NCBI RefSeq assembly: GCF_020687205.1
Contig: NZ_JAJEQE010000022.1
Location: 1 to 45,580 of the forward strand
DNA length: 45,580 bases
Direction: 5' to 3'
DNA from: Hominisplanchenecus faecis
Lineage (GTDB): Bacteria > Bacillota > Clostridia > Lachnospirales > Lachnospiraceae
Positions within the stretch are counted from its first letter, which is position 1. Each line of letters opens with the position of its first letter. The notes under the pieces are model-generated. The model did no database searches, was not told the DNA's origin, and saw only the letters and a list, made by a program, of their open reading frames with translations. The position numbers and the translations under genes are program-made. Below are positions 22,951 to 33,547 of this stretch, in pieces.

Positions 22951-24821
22951 ATCGTCTGTCTCCTTTTTTCTCCCTGTCCGGGTTTTGGTGTGCCGTCTCC
23001 TCGCAGTTCTTCAATAAATCTGGAACAGGACAGCTCCTGCCCATAGCGTTCTTTTGCATAATACAGATAGAGCTTGTCTTTTGCCCGCGTCATGCCCACA
23101 TAAAACAGACGGCGTTCTTCCTGGATATCTGCATCCATCACTGCTTTCCGGTGCGGCATATTGCCTTCCACTGCATCCACAAGAAATACCACCGGAAACT
23201 CCAGACCTTTGGCACTGTGCAGTGTTGTAAAAACAACCGCCTTTGCTTCTTCTTTCTGCTCACTGCTTTTTTTCTGCAAAGCTTCTTTATATTCTTCCAT
23301 ATGGACACACCAGGCATCAAAAGTATCAAAACTTCTGGCTGCTTCCTGAAGTTCATCTAAAACCTCATACAGCTCTTCCGGCTTGATCCTGCGAAACTGT
23401 GCATATTCTCTCAAATATTCTTCATATCCTACCGCATGCCTGATATAATTAATCGCCGCATAAGGCTTCATTTTCGCAATACAGGAAAGATCATATTCCA
23501 GGCGGTCGATCCGATCTTCCATCCAGTCCCGCCCCTGACATTTCTGCCGCAGTCCTTCCAGTGTAACCGTCTGGGAATCCAGATAATCACGGCTGATATA
23601 ACGGTTCGGACGGTTTATGATCTGCAGAAAATCTTTCCGGCTGCGATTTCCGTTTGCAATGCGTATGTAGGTAAACAGATCGTTTGCGATCCAGTGTTCG
23701 TAAATATTCGGCAGTCCGTCCCGCATCCGGAACGGGAGGTTGTATTCCATGAATTTTTCCAGATAAATACGTGCTCCGGTATTCGTCCGGAACAGAACTG
23801 CGATCTCCTGCGGCTCTCTTCCGTCTCGCAGCATATCCTGCACTTTTTTGACAACCGCCAGAGCCTCCATTGCCTGATTCTGAAAGAAAGAGATTGTGAT
23901 CTTCTCTCCGTTTCCGCGGATGCCATGTGTGCTTTTCTGAAAACGGTTGGTGTTGTGAGCGATCACCCTGCCGGCTCCTTTGATGATGCACTCCGTCGAA
24001 CGGTAATTCTCTGCAAGCTGGATCATCACAGCTTTCGGAAAATCTTTCTGAAAATTCAGCATGATCTCCGGCTTTGCACCGCGAAAACGATAGATGGACT
24101 GGTCATCATCGCCGACGATAAACAGATTGTTTCCAGGCTGTGCCAGAAGTTTGACCGTCTCATACTGGATCGCATTGATATCCTGAAATTCATCGATCAG
24201 AATATAGCGGAAACGTTTCTGCCATCCCCTGCAGATATCCGGTCTTGCTTTTAACAGTTCGTAAGTGCAGACCAGCATATCATCAAAATCCAGTTTCCGT
24301 TTCCGTATCAGAGCCTGCCGATATTCTCTGAAAATACTGCGGAACACATCTTCCGGGCAATTAGAAGAATAATAATGTTCAAGCGATATCCGCTCGTTTT
24401 TGATCAGACTGATCTCCTCTGTGACACCCAAAAGAAACTCCTTCTCATCTTCGATCTCCAGATCCATCGGTTCCAAAATATCACGCAGGATCGTATATTT
24501 CTCTTCTTCTCTTAAAATATTTTCTGCCGTATAGTGATAGGCAGCTTTGAGGATCGTAAAAAAGACCGCATGAAAGGTACCAAAAGTAACCGGTGCATAA
24601 CGTCCCTTCATTGCATTGTGAAAACGCTCCCGCATCTCGATGGATGCTGCTTTGGTAAACGTGATGACCAGGATTTCCGATGGGCTGATCCCCTGCTTTT
24701 CGATCAGGTATTTTGTTCTCTCGGTGATAACGGTGGTTTTTCCGGAGCCAGGCCCTGCAAGACAGATGCAGGGACCTGCTCCATGGGCGACTGCCCTGGA
24801 CTGAGTTTCACTCAAACTCAT
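22947..24821 (-). CDS. UvrD/PcrA-family DNA helicase
   Basis: 624 residues. Superfamily 1 motifs in order: Q-motif SETQSRAV, Walker A GPGSGKTTV, VITFTKAAS (Ia), LIDEFQDIN (II), VGDDDQSIYRFRGA (III), LAENYRST (IV), TLHSAKGLEFPVVFLVD (V), and EERRLFYVGMTRAKDKLYLYY (VI). Shorter than PcrA (about 740), lacking the C-terminal Tudor-like extension. A DNA repair or restart helicase is the safest call. It starts 3 nt after the gltX stop. Confidence 0.92.
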   Translation of the reverse strand: MSLSETQSRAVAHGAGPCICLAGPGSGKTTVITERTKYLIEKQGISPSEILVITFTKAASIEMRERFHNAMKGRYAPVTFGTFHAVFFTILKAAYHYTAENILREEEKYTILRDILEPMDLEIEDEKEFLLGVTEEISLIKNERISLEHYYSSNCPEDVFRSIFREYRQALIRKRKLDFDDMLVCTYELLKARPDICRGWQKRFRYILIDEFQDINAIQYETVKLLAQPGNNLFIVGDDDQSIYRFRGAKPEIMLNFQKDFPKAVMIQLAENYRSTECIIKGAGRVIAHNTNRFQKSTHGIRGNGEKITISFFQNQAMEALAVVKKVQDMLRDGREPQEIAVLFRTNTGARIYLEKFMEYNLPFRMRDGLPNIYEHWIANDLFTYIRIANGNRSRKDFLQIINRPNRYISRDYLDSQTVTLEGLRQKCQGRDWMEDRIDRLEYDLSCIAKMKPYAAINYIRHAVGYEEYLREYAQFRRIKPEELYEVLDELQEAARSFDTFDAWCVHMEEYKEALQKKSSEQKEEAKAVVFTTLHSAKGLEFPVVFLVDAVEGNMPHRKAVMDADIQEERRLFYVGMTRAKDKLYLYYAKERYGQELSCSRFIEELRGDGTPKPGQGEKRRQTI

Positions 24822-24824
24822 AGA

Positions 24825-26276
24825 TTATTTCTCCAATTTCTCTATTGCCGCATGGATGCGTTTGATGGATTCTTCTTTTCCAAGAATCTCCAGGATCTCG
24901 GTTGCACCTGCCGGTGTTGTCTGTTTACCGGAAAGAGCAGTACGAATCGGCCACATGATATACCCGGTCTTATATCCATGTTCTTTACCGAATGCTACCA
25001 GTGCCTCAAACAGTGCATCGTTGCTGTAATCATCCTGTGCCTCAAGCAGAGGAAGTACTTCTTTTAACAGGTTCAGAGAAGTTTCCTCTGTTGTTTTCAT
25101 TTTTTTGTGGCAATACATCTGTGTATCATACTCCGGAACTTCTTCATAAAAATCGATCAGCTCTTTGATCTCCGGGAATACTTCGATACGTGTCTTAACC
25201 TGAGATGCGATCTTTTTCAGATCCAGATCTTTGTGGATCGCTTCTTTCAGATATGGCAGTGCACGCTCGTAGAATTTATCAAAATCCATCGCCTTGATAT
25301 ATTCACCGTTCATCCATCTTAATTTGCCCATATCAAAAACAGCCGGTGATTTATTCATATGATGATAATCAAAAGCTTCTACCAGCTCCTCCAGAGAGAA
25401 GATCTCACGGTTGTCAGACGGACACCATCCAAGCAGTGCCACATAGTTTACAACTGCTTCTGTCACAAATCCCTGCTCGATCAGGTCTTCGTAAGAAGAA
25501 TGACCGCAGCGTTTGCTCAGCTTTTTATGCTCTTCGTTTGTGATCAGCGGGCAGTGCACATAAACCGGAACATCCCAGCCAAATGCCGCATACAGACGAT
25601 TGTATTTCGGTGAAGATGACAGATATTCATTTCCTCTTACCACATGAGTGATGCCCATCAGGTGGTCATCAACTACATTTGCAAAATTGTAGGTCGGATA
25701 TCCATCAGATTTAATCAGAATCATATCATCCAGCTCTGAGTTCGGAACTTCAATCTTTCCGTAAATCTCATCTTCGAAAGAAGTCGTTCCTTCATTCGGG
25801 ATGTTCTGACGGATAACATACGGAACGCCTGCTGCCAGTTTGGCTTCTACTTCTTCTTTGGAAAGATGCAGACAGTGTTTGTCATAAACAATAATTTCTT
25901 TTCCGGCAACTTCCTGTTTTAAAGATTCCAGACGCTCTTTGCCGCAGAAACAGTAATATGCTTCCCCTTTTTCAACCAGCTCTTTGGCATATTTCAGGTA
26001 AATGCCCTGTGCCTGACGCTCGCTCTGTACATACGGACCAACGCCGCCATCCAGATCCGGACCTTCATCATGAACCAGACCTGTTTCTTTGAGTGTATGG
26101 TAAATAATATCCAATGCACCTTCCACGTAACGCTCCTGGTCGGTGTCCTCTATACGGAGAATAAAGTCTCCTCCTTCATGTTTTGCAATCAGATATGCAT
26201 ATAATGCAGTTCTTAAATTTCCTACGTGCATCCTTCCTGTCGGACTTGGTGCAAAACGTGTTCTGACTTTGCTCAT
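24825..26276 (-). CDS. gltX: Glutamyl-tRNA synthetase
   Basis: 483 residues from [20 protein letters not shown], with GGAGG 6 nt upstream. The in-frame ATG at 26291 has no RBS. Class I motifs HVGN (HIGH-like) and KKLSKRCG (KMSKS-like). Contains [11 protein letters not shown]-type signature ([11 protein letters not shown]) and [11 protein letters not shown]. Charges tRNA-Glu, and tRNA-Gln where a GatCAB route exists. First gene of the gltX-uvrD-moxR-VWA unit. Confidence 0.95.
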   Translation of the reverse strand: MSKVRTRFAPSPTGRMHVGNLRTALYAYLIAKHEGGDFILRIEDTDQERYVEGALDIIYHTLKETGLVHDEGPDLDGGVGPYVQSERQAQGIYLKYAKELVEKGEAYYCFCGKERLESLKQEVAGKEIIVYDKHCLHLSKEEVEAKLAAGVPYVIRQNIPNEGTTSFEDEIYGKIEVPNSELDDMILIKSDGYPTYNFANVVDDHLMGITHVVRGNEYLSSSPKYNRLYAAFGWDVPVYVHCPLITNEEHKKLSKRCGHSSYEDLIEQGFVTEAVVNYVALLGWCPSDNREIFSLEELVEAFDYHHMNKSPAVFDMGKLRWMNGEYIKAMDFDKFYERALPYLKEAIHKDLDLKKIASQVKTRIEVFPEIKELIDFYEEVPEYDTQMYCHKKMKTTEETSLNLLKEVLPLLEAQDDYSNDALFEALVAFGKEHGYKTGYIMWPIRTALSGKQTTPAGATEILEILGKEESIKRIHAAIEKLEK

Positions 26277-26362
26277 ATCTTTCCTCCTCATCCTTGGGCT
26301 TTTCTATGCTTCCCAAAACGTCATTTCACTTCATTATATACTCTGTTTTGTAATTTGTACAG

Positions 26363-26422
26363 AGAAAAAAATCCCCGGAATTCTGAAAACAGACAGATAT
26401 CTGCATTTCCAGAATTCCGGAG
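26363..26422 (-). terminator. Terminator of the fatty-acid operon
   Basis: On the minus strand CCGGAATTCTGG pairs with CAGAATTCCGG, with a nested CAGATATCTG palindrome in the loop, followed by GGATTTTTTT. It lies 4 nt beyond the last gene of the fab operon and also separates it from gltX. Confidence 0.85.
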
Positions 26423-26425
26423 ATT

Positions 26426-27472
26426 TTACTTTAGTTCTTCCATAATGTCCGCCACATGCTCCAATTTTTCTGCCTTCCAGGCATTTGCCCCACAGAACAG
26501 CAGTGCTTCGTCCAGATTTCCTTTCGCCGCCGCGATCAATGCACGTGTGATACAGTAAGGGATTTCTTTTGGATTACAGTGCTCCAGGCAATGGAGACAT
26601 TTTTTATCAATTTTATGCGAACCATGTTTGATAAAGGTATTGAAAATAGCACGACCCGGCATGCCGACAGGGCTTTTGACAATACCGATCTGTTCTTTTT
26701 TACAGTCGATGTACGCCTGTTTATAAGACAGATCTGCGTCACACTCGTATGTCGTGACAAAGCGTGTCCCCATCTGTACGCCATCCACGCCAAGTGCCAG
26801 AGCCCGATCCATATCGGCACGGTCATAGATCCCGCCTGCCAGCACGACCGGTATATTTTTGTGGCTGTCCGCTTCGATTTCTCTTACCACGGCCAGGATT
26901 TTTTTTACTTCCTGTGCATAGGTCTCATCCGTAAACATTTCCAGCTGTTCCCGGTGAAAGCCCAGATGTCCACCTGCTTTTGGCCCTTCGATCACCAACA
27001 GATCCGGCACAACATTGTATTTTCTTTTCCAGATCCGCAGCATCACTTTGGCCGCTTTTTCTGTGGAAACGATCGGTGCGATCTTCGTGTTGCTGCCTTT
27101 TACATATTCCGGGAGTTTTTCCGGAAGCCCTGCCCCGGAAATGATCAGATCCGCCCCGGCTTTTACAGCAGCCTTCACGTAATCTGCATAATCTTTTGTG
27201 GCAACCATGATATTAAATCCGACGATTCCGCCGCCTGCAAGTGCTCTTGCCTTTGCAAGCTGGGACTGTATGGCACGCAGATTCGCTTCTTTTGGATGTT
27301 CTTCAAAATCTGGCTCGCGAAATCCGATCTGTGCGGCAGAAAGGATACCGACACCGCCATTTGCCGCCACACTGCCTGCCAGATGCGAAAGACTGATCCC
27401 AACACCCATTCCGCCCTGGATCACCGGAATCCTTGCAGTTAAGTCTCCGATTTTTAATGGTTTTCTGTCCAT
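26426..27472 (-). CDS. FMN-dependent 2-nitropropane dioxygenase/FabK-like oxidoreductase
   Basis: 348 residues from MDRKPLKIGDL, with AAAGGACGG upstream. An ATG at 27511, adjacent to the accDA stop, adds 13 residues. TIM-barrel motifs: IPVIQGGMGVGISLS, GFNIMVATKDY, ISGAGLPEKLPEY, EGPKAGGHLGFH (active His), VLAGGIYDRADM, VDGVQMGTRFVTT. It also carries a Cys-rich insert, CLHCLEHCNP, that FabK lacks. Position at the operon end suggests a lipid role, but true FabK is encoded separately, so the substrate is uncertain. Confidence 0.85.
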   Translation of the reverse strand: MDRKPLKIGDLTARIPVIQGGMGVGISLSHLAGSVAANGGVGILSAAQIGFREPDFEEHPKEANLRAIQSQLAKARALAGGGIVGFNIMVATKDYADYVKAAVKAGADLIISGAGLPEKLPEYVKGSNTKIAPIVSTEKAAKVMLRIWKRKYNVVPDLLVIEGPKAGGHLGFHREQLEMFTDETYAQEVKKILAVVREIEADSHKNIPVVLAGGIYDRADMDRALALGVDGVQMGTRFVTTYECDADLSYKQAYIDCKKEQIGIVKSPVGMPGRAIFNTFIKHGSHKIDKKCLHCLEHCNPKEIPYCITRALIAAAKGNLDEALLFCGANAWKAEKLEHVADIMEELK

Positions 27473-27511
27473 ATATATTCCGTCCTTTTGTACGATGTCA
27501 AAGTCAGACAT

Positions 27512-29233
27512 CTAATACCTGCGAAAACGCTCGTAGCGTTCTATGGCAAGCTGATCTTCGCTTTTTTCTTCCTGTTTTTCCAGGAAACAGAGCATATGTT
27601 CTTTCATGTTTCCTGTAATCGTTTCCAGATTTTTCTTCTGTGCCGGCTCGACTTCCGGAACGATCCACTCGATCACACCAAGTTCTTTTAAATCTTTTGC
27701 CGTGATCTTCATGATCCCTGCCGCTTCTTTTGCACGTTTTCCGTCTTTCCAGAGAATCGATGCAAATCCTTCCGGCGAAAGGATCGAGTAGGTAGCATTT
27801 TCCATCATCCAGACTTCATTTGCCACGGCAAGGGCAAGTGCCCCTCCGCTTCCGCCTTCTCCGATCACAATGCTGAGTACCGGAACTTTCAGACCTGACA
27901 TCTCACTGAGATTTTCTGCGATCGCTCTGCCCTGTCCGCGTTCTTCTGCTCCGATCCCGCAGGCAGCCCCCGGCGTATCTACAAAACAGATGATCGGACG
28001 ATGGAATTTTTCTGCCTGTTTCATCAGACGAAGGGCCTTACGATAGCCTTCCGGAGATGCCATGCCAAAATTGCAGCGGATATTTTCCCTGGTATTTTTC
28101 CCCTTCTGCTGTCCGATGACTGTAACCGGAATACCCGAAAGTGTGGCGATCCCGCCGATCACAGCTCCATCATCTCCAAAGCAGCGATCCCCGTGAAGTT
28201 CAGTAAAATCTTCAAAAATCTGATCGATATAATCTCCCACCGTGCATCTTGCCGGACTGCGTGACAGTTCCACCCGCTCCCAGGCACTTTTCTCCTTTTT
28301 ATTTTCTTTATCAGAGTGCTTTTCTTCTATAGGATCTGTCTGGAACATGCTTGCTTTTGATGCAAAGGTTTCTGCTGCTTTCTGATTGTGAAGCCTAAGT
28401 AATTTTCCAAGTTCTTCTCTCATACTTTTACGCTCAATAATCGCATCGATCATGCCTTTTTCCAGCAAAAACTCCGCTCTCTGGAATCCGTCCGGCAGTT
28501 TTTCTCCGGTTGTCTGACGGATCACACGCGGACCCGCAAATCCAATCAGGGCTCCTGGCTCTGCAAGGATCACATCGCCAAGCATGGCAAAACTTGCCGT
28601 CACACCACCCGTTGTCGGATCCGTCAGCACCGGAATGTAAAGAAGGCCTGCATCGCTGTGACGTCTGATTGCCGCTGCTGTTTTTGCCATCTGCATCAGA
28701 GAAATAATCCCTTCCTGCATTCTCGCCCCACCGGAACAACAAAACAGGATCACTGGCAGTTTTTCCTCTGTCGCTTGTTCAAATGCCTGCGTGATACGCT
28801 CTCCTACTACATATCCCATGCTGCTCATCAGAAATCTGGCATCGCACACACCGATTACCGTTTCCCATCCACAGATGCTTCCTTTTCCGATCGTAACGGC
28901 TTCCTTTAATCCTGTTTTTCTTCTTGTATCAGAAAGTTTTTCTTCGTATTCCGGAAAATCAATCGGATTTTTCTCTTCGATATCCGTTCCCCATTCCTGA
29001 AAGCTTCCTTTATCAAGCAGCAGGCGAAGTCTGGTCTTTGCCTTGATTCGAAAATAGTCACCGCATTTCGGACAGGTGTAAAACTTTTCTTTTACATCTT
29101 CCCGATAGACCATTTTTTTACATTTTGAGCACTTCAGCCACATACCATCCGGTACAGACGGTCCCTTCTCTTCTGGCTGCGATCCAATTTTTATATAGCC
29201 TGTCTTTTTAAACATGGATTTGAAAATTGCCAT
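27512..29233 (-). CDS. accDA: Acetyl-CoA carboxylase carboxyltransferase, fused beta and alpha subunits
   Basis: 573 residues. Residues 1-290 are AccD: zinc ribbon [19 protein letters not shown], then [15 protein letters not shown]-type ([20 protein letters not shown]) and [14 protein letters not shown]. Residues about 320-573 are Acc[63 protein letters not shown]. The fusion gives a fixed 1:1 beta-alpha ratio for making malonyl-CoA from carboxybiotin and acetyl-CoA. The junction (about residues 295-318) is a charged linker, [14 protein letters not shown]. Confidence 0.94.
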   Translation of the reverse strand: MAIFKSMFKKTGYIKIGSQPEEKGPSVPDGMWLKCSKCKKMVYREDVKEKFYTCPKCGDYFRIKAKTRLRLLLDKGSFQEWGTDIEEKNPIDFPEYEEKLSDTRRKTGLKEAVTIGKGSICGWETVIGVCDARFLMSSMGYVVGERITQAFEQATEEKLPVILFCCSGGARMQEGIISLMQMAKTAAAIRRHSDAGLLYIPVLTDPTTGGVTASFAMLGDVILAEPGALIGFAGPRVIRQTTGEKLPDGFQRAEFLLEKGMIDAIIERKSMREELGKLLRLHNQKAAETFASKASMFQTDPIEEKHSDKENKKEKSAWERVELSRSPARCTVGDYIDQIFEDFTELHGDRCFGDDGAVIGGIATLSGIPVTVIGQQKGKNTRENIRCNFGMASPEGYRKALRLMKQAEKFHRPIICFVDTPGAACGIGAEERGQGRAIAENLSEMSGLKVPVLSIVIGEGGSGGALALAVANEVWMMENATYSILSPEGFASILWKDGKRAKEAAGIMKITAKDLKELGVIEWIVPEVEPAQKKNLETITGNMKEHMLCFLEKQEEKSEDQLAIERYERFRRY

Positions 29234-29245
29234 GCTTTGGCCTCC

Positions 29246-30598
29246 TTATTCTTTTTCCATCTGAAACTTTTTCTCTATAAAAGAAGTATCAAAATTTCCA
29301 TTGATAAAATCCTCATCATCCAGAATCTGAAACTGAAAATCAAGATTTGTTGTGATCCCTTCCAGAACCAGTTCGCCAAGGGCACTTCTCATTTTCTGGA
29401 TCGCCCCCTGTCTTGTCCTGTCATGAACAATCACTTTTGCCGCCATTGAATCATAGTAAGGCGATATCTCACATCCACCGTAAATAGCAGTATCAACCCT
29501 CACGCCAAAGCCACCCGGCAAATGTATCTGACCGAGCTTTCCAGGACACGGCATAAAATTCTTCTTTGGATCTTCGGCGTTGATGCGACATTCCAGTGCA
29601 TGACCGCGTAACGTGATCTCTTCCTGCGTCAGATCAAGCGGCAAACCGGCTGCAATATAAATCTGTTCCTTGATCAGATCCACGCCAGATACCATTTCGG
29701 TCACCGGATGTTCTACCTGGATCCGGGTGTTCATCTCCATAAAATAATAACGCTTCTGCTTATCCAGAAGAAATTCAATCGTTCCGGCATTTTCGTAAGC
29801 TGCCGCTTTTGCGGCACGCACTGCCACCGCTCCCATTTCTTTTCGCAGTGTTTCATCCAGCACGCTGCTTGGAGATTCTTCAATCACTTTCTGATGATTT
29901 CTCTGAATGGAACAGTCACGCTCCCCAAGTTGAATGACGTTGCCGAATTTATCGGCAAGAATCTGAAACTCAATATGTTTCGGCTCTTCGATATATTTCT
30001 CGATATACATGGAATCGTCTCCGAAACCGCGGATTGCTTCCAGCTGTGCTACCTTGAAATTTTCCAGAAAATCTTCCGCTGTCTGCGAAAGCCGCATGCC
30101 TTTTCCTCCGCCTCCAAGTGCCGCTTTTATCATGACCGGATAGCCAATCTGATCTGCCGCCTCTTTTGCTTTCCCGGCATCGGTGAGTGGTCTTTCGGTT
30201 CCCGGCACAACCGGGATGCCGGCTTTTATCATGGTATTTCTGGCTTCGGATTTGTTTCCCATGCGTTCGATCACCTCTGCGGACGGACCGATAAAGGTGA
30301 TCCCGCATTTTCTGCACATATCTGCAAATTTACTGTTTTCCGACAAAAATCCAAATCCCGGATGAATGGCATCTGCTTTTGCTGCAATACAGGCACTTAA
30401 AATACGTTCCATATCAAGATAACTCTCCGCTGCGGCAGATGGTCCGATACAGATGGCTTCGTCTGCCAGTTGAGCGTGCAGTGCTTCCGCATCCGCCTGT
30501 GAATAGATGGCAACGGTACGAATGCCAAGTTCTCTGCACGCACGTATGATCCGAAGTGCAATCTCCCCCCGGTTGGCGATCAATATTTTCTGAAACAT
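29246..30598 (-). CDS. accC: Acetyl-CoA carboxylase biotin carboxylase subunit
   Basis: 450 residues from MFQKILIANRGEIALRIIRA, with AAGGAGAG just upstream. An ATG at 30625 lies inside fabZ. ATP-grasp motifs: KAALGGGGKGMR, EKYIEEPKHIEFQ, GERDCSIQRNHQKVIEESPS, FMEMNTRIQVEHPVTE. Carboxylates biotin on AccB. Start lies 14 nt after the fabZ stop. Confidence 0.96.
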   Translation of the reverse strand: MFQKILIANRGEIALRIIRACRELGIRTVAIYSQADAEALHAQLADEAICIGPSAAAESYLDMERILSACIAAKADAIHPGFGFLSENSKFADMCRKCGITFIGPSAEVIERMGNKSEARNTMIKAGIPVVPGTERPLTDAGKAKEAADQIGYPVMIKAALGGGGKGMRLSQTAEDFLENFKVAQLEAIRGFGDDSMYIEKYIEEPKHIEFQILADKFGNVIQLGERDCSIQRNHQKVIEESPSSVLDETLRKEMGAVAVRAAKAAAYENAGTIEFLLDKQKRYYFMEMNTRIQVEHPVTEMVSGVDLIKEQIYIAAGLPLDLTQEEITLRGHALECRINAEDPKKNFMPCPGKLGQIHLPGGFGVRVDTAIYGGCEISPYYDSMAAKVIVHDRTRQGAIQKMRSALGELVLEGITTNLDFQFQILDDEDFINGNFDTSFIEKKFQMEKE

Positions 30599-30611
30599 CT
30601 TTCTCTCCTTT

Positions 30612-31040
30612 TTATCCGATTGCAAAGGTCAGCTCTGCAGATACGGCTACTTCCCCTTCAACCATTGCCACGGCTTTTCCGATCCCGATCGGACCTTTCT
30701 TCTTGATCATTTCCACTTCCAGCATCAGGACATCCCCCGGAACCACTTTCCGTTTGAATTTTGCCTGGTTGATGGCACCAAAATAAGCTGTTTTCCCTTT
30801 ATATTCCGGACACGATAACATCACAACTGCACCGACCTGAGCCAGAGCCTCAATCATCAGTACACCAGGCATAACTGGTTCCTGTGGAAAATGACCTGCA
30901 AAATAGGGCTCGTTGTAACTGACACACTTCTTGCCAATTCCATGCTCGCCCGGTGTCAGTTCTTCAATCGTATCGATCAGAAGCATCGGCTGTCTGTGTG
31001 GGATCACTTCCATGATTTCTTTTGCTTTCATCACTGACAT
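30612..31040 (-). CDS. fabZ: 3-hydroxyacyl-ACP dehydratase
   Basis: 142 residues from MSVMKAKEIMEVIPHRQPML, with GGAGG 8 nt upstream. Hot-dog fold with HRQPMLLIDTIEELTPG, the catalytic His in YFAGHFPQEPVMPGVLMIEALAQ. Dehydrates 3-hydroxyacyl-ACP in each elongation cycle. With FabK as the reductase and no FabA/FabM in view, unsaturated fatty acid synthesis must depend on another gene or on this FabZ. Confidence 0.95.
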   Translation of the reverse strand: MSVMKAKEIMEVIPHRQPMLLIDTIEELTPGEHGIGKKCVSYNEPYFAGHFPQEPVMPGVLMIEALAQVGAVVMLSCPEYKGKTAYFGAINQAKFKRKVVPGDVLMLEVEMIKKKGPIGIGKAVAMVEGEVAVSAELTFAIG

Positions 31041-31063
31041 TTTTTCTTCCTCCAAAGACGATA

Positions 31064-31543
31064 TTATTTAATACAGAATAGTGGCTGTCCATATTCTACC
31101 ATCTCACCGTTTTCCGCAAGTACTTTTTCTACGGTACCGTCACACTCTGCCACAATTTCATTCATCAGTTTCATTGCTTCAATGATGCCGATTGTCTGAC
31201 CTTTTGTCACCGTATCTCCCGGTTTTACAAATGGATCTTCTTCCGGAGACGGTGCCAGATAGAACGTGCCGACCAGCGGTGAGCAGACGAGATTTTCCTC
31301 ATTTTCGATATTCCCTGTAAAAGATTCTTCCGAATCATGGTTTGCAGGATTATGGGATGCGACGCTGTTTTTCCCTGCTTCCATAAAAACCTCGCCCTGC
31401 TCTGCTGCGGTATCTTCCGTGCAGATCTTTACGACTTTTTCTTTTTTCATGCAAAGCTGAAGATTGCCTTCTTCTAAAGTAAATTCAGTCAGCCCGGATG
31501 CAGAAACTTTATCGATCAGCGTAAGAATTTTTTCGATCTCCAT
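31064..31543 (-). CDS. accB: Biotin carboxyl carrier protein of acetyl-CoA carboxylase
   Basis: 159 residues. The N-terminal helix [20 protein letters not shown] is typical. A flexible Glu/Ser/Asn linker (about residues 40-85) follows. The biotinyl domain contains [20 protein letters not shown] and the biotinylation site [11 protein letters not shown], where Lys carries biotin. Confidence 0.95.
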   Translation of the reverse strand: MEIEKILTLIDKVSASGLTEFTLEEGNLQLCMKKEKVVKICTEDTAAEQGEVFMEAGKNSVASHNPANHDSEESFTGNIENEENLVCSPLVGTFYLAPSPEEDPFVKPGDTVTKGQTIGIIEAMKLMNEIVAECDGTVEKVLAENGEMVEYGQPLFCIK

Positions 31544-31555
31544 ATCTGATTCCTC

Positions 31556-32788
31556 CTAGCGATACTTTTTGATCAGAATACTTGCATTGTGTCCGCCAAA
31601 TCCGAAGGAATTGCTTAAGGCATAATCAAACGATTCCCTGATTTCTGTATCTGGCACATAATTTAAATCCATCTCTTCTTCTGCTTCCAGAAATCCGACG
31701 GTCGGATGGATATAACCTTCTTCCAGTTCTTTGACGCAGGTGATAAATTCCACCGCACCGGCTGCACCGAGCATATGACCGACCATGGATTTCGTGGAAT
31801 TGATGCGGATGTTGTACGCATGCTCTCCAAAGGCTTTTTTGATCGCTCTGGTCTCAAAGAGGTCGTTGTGATGTGTGCTGGTTCCGTGTGCATTGATATA
31901 GGTCAGCTCTGTTTTATCAATGTTTGCCTCTGCAACGGCATCACTCATCGCTCTTGCCGCACCCTCACCGTCTTCCGCCGGTGATGTAATATGGTAAGCA
32001 TCGCTGGTACAGCCATAGCCGACCACTTCCGCCAGAATATTGGCGTTTCTTGCCTGTGCATGAGAAAGTTCTTCTAAAATAACAACACCTGCACCTTCCC
32101 CCATCACAAATCCGCTGCGGTCCTTGTCAAACGGGATGGAACAACGTTTCGGATCTGTCGCAGAAGACAGTGCCGTCAGAGCGGAAAAGCCTCCGACACC
32201 CATCGGACAGATGGCTGCTTCTGTACCGCCTGCCACGATCACATCGGCATCTCCGATCTGAATACTGCGGAACGCTTCGCCGATGGAATGGGTTCCGGTC
32301 GCACAGGCAGTCACCACATTCAGGCTTTTGCCTTTCAGTCCCAGCTGAATGGAAACATTTCCGCATGCCATGTTAGAGATCATCAGCGGAACAAGAAGCG
32401 GATTGATCCTGGATGCTCCACGCTCCAGCAGTCTTTTATGCTCCCGTTCCATTGCCTGCAGACTTCCGATACCGGAACCGACATAACAGCCCACACGGTA
32501 AGGATCTTCTTTTTCCATATCAATGCCCGCATTCTTCATTGCTTCCGCTGCAGCCGCCACTGCATACTGACAGAACAACTCCATACGTCTTGCTGCCTTG
32601 AAATCCATAAATTCTTTCGGATCAAAATCTTTGATCTCTGCCGCCAGGCTTGCCTTGAACCCTGTGGTGTCAAATTTGGTGATCTTATCAAATCCGGTTC
32701 TTTTTTCTTTGACACTGTTCCAGAAATTCTCAACACCGATGCCAATTGGTGTCACGGCTCCCATACCGGTCACTACAACTCGTCTCAT
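31556..32788 (-). CDS. fabF: 3-oxoacyl-ACP synthase II
   Basis: 410 residues. Catalytic triad in context: VVTACATGTHSIGEA (Cys), INAHGTSTHHND (His), STKSMVGHMLGAAG (Lys and His). Starts MRRVVVTGMGAVTPIG. Condenses malonyl-ACP with the growing acyl-ACP. As no fabH is in the operon, chain initiation must come from a fabH elsewhere or another enzyme. Confidence 0.96.
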   Translation of the reverse strand: MRRVVVTGMGAVTPIGIGVENFWNSVKEKRTGFDKITKFDTTGFKASLAAEIKDFDPKEFMDFKAARRMELFCQYAVAAAAEAMKNAGIDMEKEDPYRVGCYVGSGIGSLQAMEREHKRLLERGASRINPLLVPLMISNMACGNVSIQLGLKGKSLNVVTACATGTHSIGEAFRSIQIGDADVIVAGGTEAAICPMGVGGFSALTALSSATDPKRCSIPFDKDRSGFVMGEGAGVVILEELSHAQARNANILAEVVGYGCTSDAYHITSPAEDGEGAARAMSDAVAEANIDKTELTYINAHGTSTHHNDLFETRAIKKAFGEHAYNIRINSTKSMVGHMLGAAGAVEFITCVKELEEGYIHPTVGFLEAEEEMDLNYVPDTEIRESFDYALSNSFGFGGHNASILIKKYR

Positions 32789-32809
32789 ATCTTGCCTCCT
32801 GTTTTTACA

Positions 32810-33547
32810 TTACATCGCCATGCCGCCATCCACACAGAGCACCTGACCTGTGATATAGGATGCCGCATCAGATGTAAGAAATGCCACTGCTTCCGCTACA
32901 TCTTCCGGATGCCCGAATTTTTTCATCGGAATCTGCTGTGTTGCCTGTTCTCTTATAGTATCAGAAAGTTTTTCTGTCATATCTGTCTCAATAAATCCTG
33001 GTGCAACGGCATTTACCTGAATATTTCTGCCTGCAAATTCGCGGGCTATGGTTTTGGTAAGGCCGATGATCCCTGCTTTTGCAGCTGCATAATTTGCCTG
33101 ACCGGCATTTCCAAGCACACCGGATACGGATGCGATGTTTACGATTTTTCCGCTTTTCTGGCGGATCATCTGTCTTGCCGCTGCATGGATCGTATTAAAT
33201 GCACCTTTTAAATTGACTTCAATCACACGGTCAAAATCTGCTTCGCTCATCCGCATGATCAGATTGTCTTTTGTAATTCCGGCATTATTGATGAGAATAT
33301 CCAGCCGTCCATATTGCTTTACGATTTCTTTGACCATATCTTCTGTGGCATAAAAATCTGAAATATCACAGCCATAAACCACGGCTTTTCCTCCCGCATT
33401 TATGATCTCTTCTGCCGTCTGCTCTGCTTTCTCTTTTGAACCGCTGTAATTTACCACAACAAAAATATTTTTCTTTGCCAGTGTTTTTGCGATCTGAGAA
33501 CCGATCCCTCTGGATGCACCGGTCACCAGTGCGATTTTTTCTTCCAT
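32810..33547 (-). CDS. fabG: 3-oxoacyl-ACP reductase
   Basis: 245 residues, short-chain dehydrogenase. Cofactor motif VTGASRGIGSQIA, NNAG in LINNAGITKDN, catalytic Ser-Tyr-Lys in IASVSGVLGNAGQANYAAAK. NADPH-dependent reduction of 3-oxoacyl-ACP. The ATG overlaps the fabD stop (TAATG). Confidence 0.95.
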   Translation of the reverse strand: MEEKIALVTGASRGIGSQIAKTLAKKNIFVVVNYSGSKEKAEQTAEEIINAGGKAVVYGCDISDFYATEDMVKEIVKQYGRLDILINNAGITKDNLIMRMSEADFDRVIEVNLKGAFNTIHAAARQMIRQKSGKIVNIASVSGVLGNAGQANYAAAKAGIIGLTKTIAREFAGRNIQVNAVAPGFIETDMTEKLSDTIREQATQQIPMKKFGHPEDVAEAVAFLTSDAASYITGQVLCVDGGMAM

